DNA of 64,000 nt, taken from positions 1 through 64,000 of the forward strand of contig JAOTTS010000010.1 in the NCBI GenBank assembly GCA_029864335.1. Reading direction: 5' to 3'. This stretch comes from Candidatus Nitrosopumilus sp. (GTDB taxonomy: Archaea > Thermoproteota > Nitrososphaeria > Nitrososphaerales > Nitrosopumilaceae). Numbering within the stretch: the stretch's first letter is position 1; every line of letters begins with the position of its first letter. The notes below the pieces were generated by a model. It was not told the DNA's origin, did not search any database, and saw only the letters and a list, made by a program, of their open reading frames with translations. A program made the translations under genes and the position numbers. Below are positions 18,246-27,138 of this stretch, in pieces.

Positions 18246-19250
18246 TTGAATTATTCTGATGTTCTAAACAGCAAAAATATCTTGATTACTGGAGGAACTG
18301 GTAGCTTTGGCCATCAAATGATTAAAGAATTAATGCCATACAAACCTAAGTCTATTACAATCTTTAGTAGAGATGAAGATAAGCAACATTCCATGAAAAT
18401 GGAATTGGAAAAGGAACCTATTTTCAAAAAAATGCAATTTATCATTGGTGATATTCGGGATTATGATCGATTGTATACTGTGACAAAAGACATTGATGTA
18501 ATTTTTCATGCAGCAGCTCTGAAACAAGTACCAACTGTTGAATCTTATCCATATGAAGCTGTTAAAACAAATATCTTTGGAGCATACAATGTGGTAAAAG
18601 CTGCAGTAGCAAGAAAAGTCAAAAATGTAGTTGCTATTAGTACTGATAAAGCTGTGAAACCAGTAAATGCTATGGGGATGACCAAAGCTTTACAAGAAAA
18701 AATTATGCTTTCTGATGATCTAACAAAAGATAGTACAAAATTTTGTTGTGTAAGATATGGAAATGTTCTTGGAAGTAGAGGAAGTGTAATACCATTATGG
18801 AATTCAAAAATAGAAGCCAAGCAACCTCTGCCAATTACTCATAAAGAAATGACACGATTTTTGCTTACATTATCTGAAGCTATAGACTTGGTTTTTTATT
18901 CACTCAAACATGGAAAAGGTAATGAAATATTTGTCAAGAAAGCTTCTGCTGCAAAAATAACTGATCTTGCATTAGCATATGCTGAATTAAAAACAGGAAA
19001 GAAAAATTATCCTTTAGAATTCATTGGGATCAGGGCTGGAGAAAAAATAGATGAAATCTTAATTTCAGAAGAAGAAATGCGGTGTAGTATAGAAAGAAAA
19101 GATCACTTTGTAATAAATCAAGAAGAAAAAGTTGATAAACTTTCAACAAAGAGTTTAATTTCACATGAATATTATGGTTCAGCTAACACCAAACATCTAA
19201 CTATAGATGAATTGAAACATATGATGAAAAAACTTCAATGGGTTGTATAG
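18246..19250 (+). CDS. UDP-GlcNAc 4,6-dehydratase/5-epimerase, CapE/WbjB-like
   Basis: An extended SDR enzyme of the FlaA1/CapE group (334 residues). The NAD motif GGTGSFG is at about 16-22 and the active-site block TDKAVKPVNAMGMTKA near 132-147. The usual catalytic Tyr of Y-x3-K is a Met here (MGMTK), a replacement known from CapE/WbjB and not from PseB/FlaA1. That points to the L-sugar pathway from UDP-GlcNAc. The start is TTG at 18246. The 2-epimerase and RmlD-like genes lie divergently to the left and complete the set. Confidence 0.85.
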   Translation: MNYSDVLNSKNILITGGTGSFGHQMIKELMPYKPKSITIFSRDEDKQHSMKMELEKEPIFKKMQFIIGDIRDYDRLYTVTKDIDVIFHAAALKQVPTVESYPYEAVKTNIFGAYNVVKAAVARKVKNVVAISTDKAVKPVNAMGMTKALQEKIMLSDDLTKDSTKFCCVRYGNVLGSRGSVIPLWNSKIEAKQPLPITHKEMTRFLLTLSEAIDLVFYSLKHGKGNEIFVKKASAAKITDLALAYAELKTGKKNYPLEFIGIRAGEKIDEILISEEEMRCSIERKDHFVINQEEKVDKLSTKSLISHEYYGSANTKHLTIDELKHMMKKLQWVV

Positions 19251-19324
19251 AAATATTCCTGTTTTCTAATTCTTCTCAAATCCAGTAATTAATTTAAAAG
19301 CATATGATTTTAAAAAATTATAGG

Positions 19325-19961
19325 TTATTTCTTGGCTTTTATATAATAGTAAGCATCACTAGTATTTTCATATGTGATTGAAAACTTTTGAAATAATTCA
19401 TCAGTTTCATTCTTTGTTCATGAATAAGTCTTATCATTGTAATATTCTACTCTTGGAATTTGTACATAAAATAATCCATCTTTTTTTAATACTCTAAAAA
19501 TTTCTTTTACATATGATTCCTATATTGGTTTTAACATATACTGAAAAGCAAGTTCAGAATATGCTAAATGAAAATAATCTGAATCAAGAATCTTTAGACT
19601 CTCCATCATTTACAATAAATTTTGCATTCTTAAATTCATTATTGTACTCCTTTGCTTTTTTTATCATTTCTGGAATAAAATCTGCACCTACATATTTATC
19701 AACATATGGTGCAACCCATTTACATATCCTACCCATTCCGCATGCCAGATTTAATATTTTCATACTTTTATCTAATTTTATATTCTGAGAAAAAATTAAT
19801 GCCTCCTTCTTTGTATCAAAGATTTTCTTATCAAATTGATCACATATTGATTCCATCACACTTTCTACATCTTTGCTAGCTGCTTTTTTCCAATATTTTT
19901 CAGTACGATCTGTAGGTTTAATAATTTTTTTTATCATGGATTTTACCTTTTTTACTATCAT
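19325..19961 (-). pseudogene. Broken class I SAM-dependent methyltransferase
   Basis: The first 125 codons (from 19961) encode a methyltransferase start with motif I LNLACGMGR and ADFIPEM, then hit a TGA at 19584. The rest of the fold continues in another frame as LDSDYFHLAYSELAFQYML, is cut by an in-frame TAG, continues as VKEIFRVLKKDGLFYVQIP, then meets a TGA, and ends at 19325. One frameshift plus two stops mean a real pseudogene rather than a single read error. It was probably a glycan or lipid methyltransferase. Confidence 0.8.
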
Positions 19962-20037
19962 GAATTTTATCTGTACATATTGTTTTATTGAACTTTTCTG
20001 TTCATAATTTTAATATCAAAAAATATGTCAAATTACA

Positions 20038-20904
20038 TTATTTTCTTTTAAGATACTCTTGAAATATTTTCTCTGATATAGATTTAGGAAGAATCTTAAA
20101 CATTTCATTTCGTATGCTATGTCTAACTCTTAAAGTAAGTGATTTTGTATTCCTAAATTTTTTTAACGCAATAATGTACTTTATTGATTCTGTTTTATCC
20201 AATTTATTTAAAACATATTTTCTAATTTCATTTGCATTCTCTAATGCTTTATCCATTTTTGCTACTGATAATTGAGTTTGATGAGCTCTATATTTGGCCA
20301 AAATTTTAGGAACAAGATGTAACCGACAGTTATGTAATAAACAAAAGCGTAACCATAATTCATAATCTTCTGCAAAACCAACTGATTCATCAAAATTACC
20401 ATATTCATCAAGTGCTAATTTATGAATTAAACTAGTTGTTCCATTTCCAATATAATGATCTAATAAAATAACATTGAAATCAAATGTGGAAAGATTATTG
20501 TAATTTGGCTCAATAAACTGTTTAATCACTTTACTGTTAGAATCAATAATATCATAATTTGTATATAGAATTGTATTTTTTTCATCTTTAATCTTTTCAA
20601 CTTCTTTCATTAATTCCTCGACTGCATTTAGGTACAAAATATCATCAGCGCTTAACCATTTGAACCACTGTCCTGTCATCTTTTTAATTCCTTCATTTAG
20701 GGCTGTTGCAGTACCTCCGTTTTTCTTAGAAATTATTTTGATTTTATCCTTAAACATATGTAAAATTTTTAAAGAATTATCATGTGATCCATCATCAACT
20801 GCAATAATCTCAATATCTTTATATGTTTGATTCAGTGCTGATTCTATACATTCTCTGAGATATTTCTCAGCATTATAAACAGGAATTACAATTGAAACTT
20901 TCAT
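20038..20904 (-). CDS. Glycosyltransferase family 2
   Basis: A 288-residue GT-A enzyme. It starts with the GT2 hallmark SIVIPVYNAEKYL, has VDDGSHDNS at about 36-44 and the metal/nucleotide motif SADD near 95, then WLR-type acceptor motifs (EDYELWLRF near 185). No membrane anchor is visible, so it works at the cytoplasmic face, adding a sugar to a lipid- or nucleotide-linked glycan. It precedes the GT4 paralogue at 20973 on the opposite side of a 68-base AT-rich gap. Confidence 0.9.
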   Translation of the reverse strand: MKVSIVIPVYNAEKYLRECIESALNQTYKDIEIIAVDDGSHDNSLKILHMFKDKIKIISKKNGGTATALNEGIKKMTGQWFKWLSADDILYLNAVEELMKEVEKIKDEKNTILYTNYDIIDSNSKVIKQFIEPNYNNLSTFDFNVILLDHYIGNGTTSLIHKLALDEYGNFDESVGFAEDYELWLRFCLLHNCRLHLVPKILAKYRAHQTQLSVAKMDKALENANEIRKYVLNKLDKTESIKYIIALKKFRNTKSLTLRVRHSIRNEMFKILPKSISEKIFQEYLKRK

Positions 20905-20972
20905 TTTACATCTTTTGTTCCATTTTTTACAAATTATTATTAATTTTTCAATTATTTACATCTTAATTTTTT

Positions 20973-22079
20973 TTAAATATTATTATTTCTATTTTCTTTA
21001 TTCATACGATTTTCCAAATCATCTAAATAATTAATTATATTTTTTTGAAAATTTTCTTGGGAAAATTTTTTTACATATTCTTGTAATTCTATCAAATACT
21101 TATCAAAATCTCCTCTTAGTGCAAATTCAATTTTTCTTTTAGCATCATTTTTGTCATTTTCTTTATAGCGCAACTTGTTGATAGGAACTATTTCCTTATT
21201 TGCCGTATTGTTAGGGACAATAGGAATACATCCTGCCATTATTCCTTCAATTACTGAAATTCCAAATGTCTCTTTGCTACTTTGGAAATATATTTTAGAT
21301 GAATTAAGCGAATTTTCAATTAAATCTCTTTTTGAATTACAAAATAATTCTATTTGCATTTGATCATTAGTTAACTTTTGAAGATGATTGTAATAATTTA
21401 TTTGTGATGAAAATTTTGCATTACCAAATATTTTGTATGGTATATTTAGATTTTTTATTACTTCTAAATTATATTCTAAATTTTTTTCAGGAGAATATCT
21501 TGATATTGTAATTATTCCATATTTTTTGCAATTATCTTTATTCCTTTCTTTTAGTTTTACTGGTGGGAAAATCACTTTTGATTCCTTTCCAAATATTTCT
21601 TTAAATTTTTCTTTTGTGTAATTGGAATTTGTAATTAATTGCACATTTACCTTTTCTAATAATTTCAGTTGATTTTTTAGTCGTTTTTTAATATAATTAT
21701 GATAGATTATAAATAATCCAGAATTTTTCTTTTGTGACTTCTTCAATTCTGATTCAAATGTTGAATGACAATAAATTATGATTACTTTTCTAATATTACT
21801 TAATACTAAATTTCCACTTGAAACAAAAAGTACATCTTCATTTTTTGCTTTTTTAAATAATTTTACAACTTCTAATAATCTCTGTAAGTTCCACCCTATA
21901 GGAAATGAATTTTTATTTACGTAACAAATTTTTATTTCAGAAGGAATTATAATAGATTTTGTTGTAGTATAAAGAGTCACCTGGTGTGAAGTATTTTTTA
22001 ATGCATCCAGCAGCGACAATGTTGTTTGTTCTGCTCCACCTATTACATCAAAAGAAGGATGAACTATTCCAATTTTCAT
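20973..22079 (-). CDS. Glycosyltransferase family 4, paralogue of the 15192 gene
   Basis: A 368-residue GT-B enzyme. The acceptor loop GGAEQTT is near residue 16. ISRYSPEKNLEYN near 190 and SSKETFGISVIEGIMAGC near 270 mark the donor site. It shares the same overall plan and tail (RYKEND-NDAKRKIE-AL-G-FD) with the protein at 15192, so one is a duplicate of the other. Similar archaeal enzymes build N-glycans in an ALG11-like way; the sugar is unknown. Confidence 0.88.
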   Translation of the reverse strand: MKIGIVHPSFDVIGGAEQTTLSLLDALKNTSHQVTLYTTTKSIIIPSEIKICYVNKNSFPIGWNLQRLLEVVKLFKKAKNEDVLFVSSGNLVLSNIRKVIIIYCHSTFESELKKSQKKNSGLFIIYHNYIKKRLKNQLKLLEKVNVQLITNSNYTKEKFKEIFGKESKVIFPPVKLKERNKDNCKKYGIITISRYSPEKNLEYNLEVIKNLNIPYKIFGNAKFSSQINYYNHLQKLTNDQMQIELFCNSKRDLIENSLNSSKIYFQSSKETFGISVIEGIMAGCIPIVPNNTANKEIVPINKLRYKENDKNDAKRKIEFALRGDFDKYLIELQEYVKKFSQENFQKNIINYLDDLENRMNKENRNNNI

Positions 22080-22111
22080 ATGACATATCTTGTAATCAGA
22101 TTCATTTGTTT

Positions 22112-22501
22112 TTATTGACCTTTGCCTTTTTCAATCCTATCTAATAATTGCCTAGTTTCATCTAATTCTTCTTTTGATATTTGTTTTAATTCAATATCTA
22201 TTAAAGTTCTAAACATTTTTGCCCATAATGGATTTTGCCTTAAAATTACTTCGTTTTCTATTTTAATCTGAGTTTTTCTATGCCATGCACCAATTAGTAT
22301 GGCTAATGGAATATAGATTAACACAAAAAATAAAGCAAAAACCCATAATTCACTAAAAACTTGATCTAAAAATTCTATTCTTTCAATTAGTAATCTGTGA
22401 AAAATTAAAACAAAATTTGCAAATGTTAGAAGAAAAATCAAGTAAACAGCGTGGCCTTGTCTAAAATCAAACCAGCGTCTTCTAAACCAATTTTGATTCA
22501 T
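22112..22501 (-). CDS. Small membrane protein with charged C-terminal tail
   Basis: I do not recognise a family. The 129-residue protein has two strong membrane segments (about 18-36 and 52-72), a basic N-terminus (WFRRRWFDFRQG) and a helical, charged cytoplasmic tail ending in ETRQLLDRIEKGKGQ. It follows the GT4 gene on the same strand side with a 32-base gap and may anchor or partner a glycan enzyme. Confidence 0.7.
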   Translation of the reverse strand: MNQNWFRRRWFDFRQGHAVYLIFLLTFANFVLIFHRLLIERIEFLDQVFSELWVFALFFVLIYIPLAILIGAWHRKTQIKIENEVILRQNPLWAKMFRTLIDIELKQISKEELDETRQLLDRIEKGKGQ

Positions 22502-22669
22502 TTATTTAATTTTTGAAAATTAGTTAATAACATTAGTGCAGTAAAAACATTCAGTCCCAACATCAAAAAGATGTGATTGTTATGTATCGTTGAGAATATT
22601 TCTCTCTTAAAATTATGTTGCATTATGTTCATATGATAATAAAATATATACTAAAATTTATAATAATTT

Positions 22670-23263
22670 ATGGATTGGCTAGGTAAAATTATCCAAAAGT
22701 ATGTTAAATCCGAATACACAGTTCTTGATTTAGGTTGTGGTATAATGAAATCAACTACTGATGTAATAGAAAAAATTGACAAGGATAAATATTCAAATTT
22801 TACAAGAAAAAAACGAAAAATCATTCATTCTCTTCAAAGATCACCTAAAATCCTTAAATGTAAATCACTACTTGGGTGTGATATTTGGCCTAAATATCTT
22901 GATGTATCAAAACAATATTTTCCGGTAATTAAATTAGATATAGATGAATTAGATAGATTTGTAGATGATAGCTTTGATGTAGTTTTATGTATTGATGTTT
23001 TAGAACATTTACTTTTAGATGATGCAATTTCAGCAATTAAACATATGAAAAGAATTGCAAGAAAAATTGTTGTTGTATACACTCCGTCTAAATTTGAATT
23101 CAATGAAGAACATGTTGAAAATGTTTGGAATTTAGGTGAAAATAAATTCCAAAAACATCAATGTTTTTTAAGTTCCGAGATTTTGAAAGAATTAAATTTT
23201 ACAATTTCTTTCCCTGAACCTGATCAAAATACACTTGCAATTTTTAAAAAAACTAATTTTTAA
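22670..23263 (+). CDS. Class I SAM-dependent methyltransferase
   Basis: A 197-residue methyltransferase. Motif I VLDLGCG is near 19-25, an acidic loop GCDIW near 68, and DVVLCIDVLEHL near 105-116. An insertion of about 35 residues with Lys and Arg runs separates motif I from the next strand. It lies in the glycan island beside a broken sulfotransferase gene, so a sugar or lipid substrate is likely but not shown. Confidence 0.82.
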   Translation: MDWLGKIIQKYVKSEYTVLDLGCGIMKSTTDVIEKIDKDKYSNFTRKKRKIIHSLQRSPKILKCKSLLGCDIWPKYLDVSKQYFPVIKLDIDELDRFVDDSFDVVLCIDVLEHLLLDDAISAIKHMKRIARKIVVVYTPSKFEFNEEHVENVWNLGENKFQKHQCFLSSEILKELNFTISFPEPDQNTLAIFKKTNF

Positions 23264-23286
23264 GTAGGTTTTTTAAAATATGTTAG

Positions 23287-24157
23287 ATGAAAAAATCTCT
23301 AAATCCTATTAGACGATTGATAAAAAATTGGTTAATTACTCATCCTAACGTAAATCCCTACAGATTGTCAAATGATCCTAGTTTCTATAGATTCTTTTCT
23401 GGTTTTTTTAATAAGATTCTTTCCTTAATTTCTTATAATCGGAGCACAAAAATGTGGTACTACATTGTATGATTATTTTATTCAACATACTACCATTTTG
23501 TCTGCTTCAAGAAAAGAAATTGGATTTTTTGATAGATATTTTAACATGAATCTTTATTGGTATAAATCTCATTTTCCATTAATTAGAAAAAAATTATTTG
23601 AAAAACAAAAAATTATTACTGGTAAGGCTTTACCTAATTATTTTTTTAATTTACACGCTTCTAAAAGAATTTATAAAAAATTTCTCAACATGAAATTAAT
23701 TGTTCTTTTACGAAATCCAATTGATAGAGCTTATTCTCATTATCAAATGCAAGTCAGAAAAGGATTTGAATCATTATCCTTTGAAGATGCTATAAAATCT
23801 GAAAATACTCGTCTATTAGAAGAAAAAGAAAAAATTATTGCAAATGAGAATTATTATGCTTACAATTATGAGATGTTCTCTTATTTAGAAAGAGGAATTT
23901 ATGTAAAACAACTAGAAAATTGGTTTAAGGTATTTCCTAAAAAACAAATTTTGGTGTTGAACACTGAAGAATTTGTTCAAAATCCTACCGATGCACTATC
24001 TTTAGTTTTTGATTTTTTAAATTTGGATGATTATAATATAATAAACCTTAAAAAAAGCAATGTAGGTAAATATCTTCCAATTAAAGAACCAACTCGTAAT
24101 TTTTTAAAAGACTATTTTAAATCATACAATATTCGTTTGTATAGACTGTTAAATTGA
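23287..24157 (+). pseudogene. Sulfotransferase, frameshifted with in-frame stop
   Basis: The C-terminal part (from 23465) is a PAPS-dependent sulfotransferase with the 3'-phosphate motif LIVLLRNPIDRAYSHY. The essential PAPS loop GAQKCGTT is encoded at 23441-23464 in the same frame but lies behind a TAA at 23426. The N-terminal 50 codons (from 23287) are in another frame, which crosses over after a run of seven T at 23403. At least two changes are needed to restore one frame. When intact it would have sulfated a surface sugar. Confidence 0.8.
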
Positions 24158-24300
24158 GATTTTAAATGGGATTAATTTCGTATTTTTTATAACTATAACT
24201 TTAATTGTATTATGCACAATGTTGTAACTTCTATGTTGATATGAATACCCGTTATTTTATTTATGATTTAATATAATTTGAAAAGAACATATTGTTTTTT

Positions 24301-25314
24301 TTAATTTAGTTTTGATTTTATAAAATCAATTGATTTTACAGGGGAAGGATCAATATTAGATATTACAGATTTATAGATACTTGTATAATCTAAAAAATAA
24401 ATTAAATTAACTAACTTTGATAAAATACTTCCATTTACTGAATATACTTCTTTAAAATCAATTTTATTTTCATAAAAATAATCTTTTATCACATTCCATC
24501 TTTCTTTGGTTTTTACATAATCATCTTCACCTTCTAACAAAATTGGTTGAACATATGATGGTTTTTCCCATGCAACTATTCCATTATGACAAGCTTCAAT
24601 CACATCTTCTGTCATTGCATGCATTTTTACATTTTCTTGTAGAGAGTTCTTGAATCTAATTGCTGCTGCTTGCAATCCTGATGGATAATAAATTAATGGA
24701 ATTCCAGTTATCCACTGTGCTATAGAAAGAGCAGGATTACTTTCAGTCAAATTTTTTGATGAAATAATCTTTTCCTGAGTTTCTAATTCTTTTATTGATT
24801 CATAAACATCATCTGTTTTTAAAGGAATAATGGGTTTTAGTACCTTTAACATTGAAAATAAAAATGATACAAAAGAAGCTCTAGGAGAATGAATCTGAGC
24901 AATTTCTCTAAACTCTATCTCATTTTCAATAGAATAATCTTTAATTTTACCACCTGATGAAAACGCAATTATTTTACATCCCATTTTATTCGATAGTTCT
25001 AATGCTGACAAAACTTCTTGAGTATTTCCTGACACGCTGGTAGATATGACAAGTGTTTTTGAATCTACAGTTTTTGGTAAAAGATACCCTTTGACAATTG
25101 ATGTATGTATATTAGTTTTAGATAGAATTGCTGCAATTATGTCTCCAATAGATCCAGAACCACCCATACCTGCAAATACTATGTGATTAACCCCATCAAA
25201 ACTGACTTGTTTTTGATTAGATTCAAAAGATTTGCGTGCAAGTTCAGGCCACATATCATACACTTTATGCATTCCTTGAGAATCAAATTTCTTCAATGAT
25301 ACCAAATCAAGCAA
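24301..25314 (-). CDS. Bifunctional phosphoglucose/phosphomannose isomerase
   Basis: A SIS-domain isomerase (337 residues) interconverting fructose-6-P with glucose-6-P and mannose-6-P. AGMGGSGSIGD near 49-59 and SVSGNTQE near 93-100 bind the phosphate. PRASF and a C-terminal His/Lys-bearing part complete the archaeal PGI/PMI pattern. It can feed fructose-6-P toward hexosamine and GDP-mannose pools used by the neighbouring glycan genes. The gene stands alone and is divergent from mtnA. Confidence 0.9.
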   Translation of the reverse strand: MLDLVSLKKFDSQGMHKVYDMWPELARKSFESNQKQVSFDGVNHIVFAGMGGSGSIGDIIAAILSKTNIHTSIVKGYLLPKTVDSKTLVISTSVSGNTQEVLSALELSNKMGCKIIAFSSGGKIKDYSIENEIEFREIAQIHSPRASFVSFLFSMLKVLKPIIPLKTDDVYESIKELETQEKIISSKNLTESNPALSIAQWITGIPLIYYPSGLQAAAIRFKNSLQENVKMHAMTEDVIEACHNGIVAWEKPSYVQPILLEGEDDYVKTKERWNVIKDYFYENKIDFKEVYSVNGSILSKLVNLIYFLDYTSIYKSVISNIDPSPVKSIDFIKSKLN

Positions 25315-25368
25315 TAGTTCATATGAAATTTTTGGTGATATAACGGTTCAACTATTTTATAAGTAATT

Positions 25369-25379
25369 ATTTTAAATAT
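25369..25379 (+). promoter_or_regulatory. TATA box of the mtnA-like gene
   Basis: ATTTTAAATAT is centred about 26 bases before the ATG at 25400, consistent with a leaderless transcript. Confidence 0.45.
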
Positions 25380-25399
25380 GGGGTAAAAATTTTTCATTT

Positions 25400-26458
25400 A
25401 TGGAACACAATACAATCATTGATTCCTCACTTCGAACTGTAGAATGGAAAAACAACAAAGTTGTAATGATTGATCAAACCAAGCTACCTAATGAACTTGT
25501 TTTTGTTGAATATGACAATTTTAATCAAGTAGCGGATGCCATTAAAACTTTGGTAGTGAGAGGTGCTCCCGCAATTGGTGTTTCTGGGGCATTTGGATTG
25601 GCATTAGCAGTATTACAAAGCAAAGCAACTACAAAGGATGAATTAATTTTAGATTTAGATGATGCAAGAAAAATTCTTTTTGCAACTAGACCTACTGCAG
25701 TAAACTTGGGTTGGGGATTAGAAAAAATTATGAAAGTTGCAAAGTCTGGAAATTCAGTTGAACAAATTAAAGAATTAGTAATTTCTGAAGCTAAAAAAAT
25801 GGCAGAAGAAGATATTAAAATAAACAAAGCAATGGGAAAGAACGGTTCTGTTCTTTTTGATAATAATGATACCATAATGACACACTGTAATGCTGGTGCA
25901 CTAGCTACAGTTGCATATGGAACTGCATTAGGTGTAATTAGAGCAACTAGAGAGAGTGGAAAAAATGTCAAAGTAATAGCAACTGAGACAAGACCAATAC
26001 AACAGGGTTCAAGACTAACAGTTTTTGAGCTGAAACATGACGGATTTGACGTTAGCTTAATCCCAGATACTGCTGTAGGATATTCTATGGCAAATGGATT
26101 AGTGAACAAAGTTGTAGTTGGTGCTGATAGAATTGTTAAAACTGGTCATGTTTTTAATAAAATTGGAACTTATCAGGTGGCAACTATGGCAAAACAACAT
26201 GGAATTCCATTTTATGTTGCAGCACCATTATCCACAATTGACTTGGAAACCAAAGCAGAAGATGTTATTATTGAGATGCGTAAAGGAAGTGAAGTCACAG
26301 GAATTGGTGACAAAAAGACAGCACCTGATGATATTAATGTGATTAATCCTGCTTTTGATATGACCCCGCCTGAATTAATTTCGGGAATTATAACAGAAAA
26401 AGGAGTGGCTAGAGATCCCTATGAAGAATCCATCCTAAAATTATTTCAAGCTAATTAA
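25400..26458 (+). CDS. mtnA: S-methyl-5-thioribose-1-phosphate isomerase family
   Basis: A 352-residue eIF2B-like aldose-ketose isomerase. RGAPAIGVSGAFG at about 54-66, HCNAGALATVAYGTA with the catalytic Cys near 158, ETRPIQQGSRLT near 197 and VGADRI with the catalytic Asp near 240 all fit MtnA, which converts methylthioribose-1-P to methylthioribulose-1-P in methionine salvage. Other archaeal relatives act on ribose-1,5-bisphosphate, but those are shorter and lack this N-terminal part. No other salvage gene is nearby. Confidence 0.88.
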   Translation: MEHNTIIDSSLRTVEWKNNKVVMIDQTKLPNELVFVEYDNFNQVADAIKTLVVRGAPAIGVSGAFGLALAVLQSKATTKDELILDLDDARKILFATRPTAVNLGWGLEKIMKVAKSGNSVEQIKELVISEAKKMAEEDIKINKAMGKNGSVLFDNNDTIMTHCNAGALATVAYGTALGVIRATRESGKNVKVIATETRPIQQGSRLTVFELKHDGFDVSLIPDTAVGYSMANGLVNKVVVGADRIVKTGHVFNKIGTYQVATMAKQHGIPFYVAAPLSTIDLETKAEDVIIEMRKGSEVTGIGDKKTAPDDINVINPAFDMTPPELISGIITEKGVARDPYEESILKLFQAN

Positions 26459-26497
26459 TAGAAAGTTTTTATTGTTTTTCAAACTGCACCATACAAT

Positions 26498-27136
26498 ATG
26501 ACTGCTGTCTCTGCACAAGCAATTGAGGATTCTTTAAAACAATGCATGGATCCTGAAGTCCCTCTAAACATTGTAGAAATGGGATTAATCTATGAAATAG
26601 ATGTTGCAGAAAATAATGATGTCAATATCAAAATGACAATGACCACACAAGGTTGTCCACTACATGAAACTCTCGTCCAAGATGCAACAAGATATGCCAA
26701 AAAAGTTCCAGGAGTAAATAATGTCAAAATAGACATTGTATGGGAGCCTGCATGGTCAATGGATAAAATGACTGATGAAGGAAAAATGAAATTAAAAAGC
26801 ATGGGTGCTGCTATGAATACTCCTGCACCCATTAATTATGAAACTGCATTACCTCAAGGTGTTGGAAAACTAGTACAACAAGAAGATGGTTCTATGGTGT
26901 TGGCAAACGAACATGAACAAGGATTTATGGTAAATCAAGCAATAGTTGATTTTTGGAAATCATGTAATGGACAACGCAAAGTTACAGAACTAGTAGAAGT
27001 CTTTGCACAACAAACAGGTCTTCAAAGAAATCAAGTAGAAAAAGAAGTCATACAGTTATTACAACAATTACGTGAAGGTGGATTAATTGCAATCGCAGGT
27101 CATCCTGACACCCTAAATGTTGAATTTAAAAAATAA
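26498..27136 (+). CDS. MIP18/PaaD-type Fe-S assembly domain fused to a PqqD-like domain
   Basis: Residues 1-95 are a DUF59/MIP18 domain with DPEVPLNIVEMGLIY (18-32) and the reactive Cys loop TTQGCP, as in proteins that help load Fe-S clusters. Residues 120-212 form a winged-helix PqqD-like domain (VNQAIVDFW, QLLQQLREGGLI), which elsewhere presents peptides to radical SAM enzymes. The join suggests an adaptor that brings cluster assembly to a client. It follows mtnA by 39 bases. The partner is unknown. Confidence 0.82.
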   Translation: MTAVSAQAIEDSLKQCMDPEVPLNIVEMGLIYEIDVAENNDVNIKMTMTTQGCPLHETLVQDATRYAKKVPGVNNVKIDIVWEPAWSMDKMTDEGKMKLKSMGAAMNTPAPINYETALPQGVGKLVQQEDGSMVLANEHEQGFMVNQAIVDFWKSCNGQRKVTELVEVFAQQTGLQRNQVEKEVIQLLQQLREGGLIAIAGHPDTLNVEFKK

Positions 27137-27138
27137 TT

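Noticed and set aside
25400-26458. mtnA-like gene as ribose-1,5-bisphosphate isomerase
   Set aside because: Length and the N-terminal RGAPAIG block fit MtnA better, and no Rubisco or AMP phosphorylase gene is nearby. The alternative is not fully excluded.
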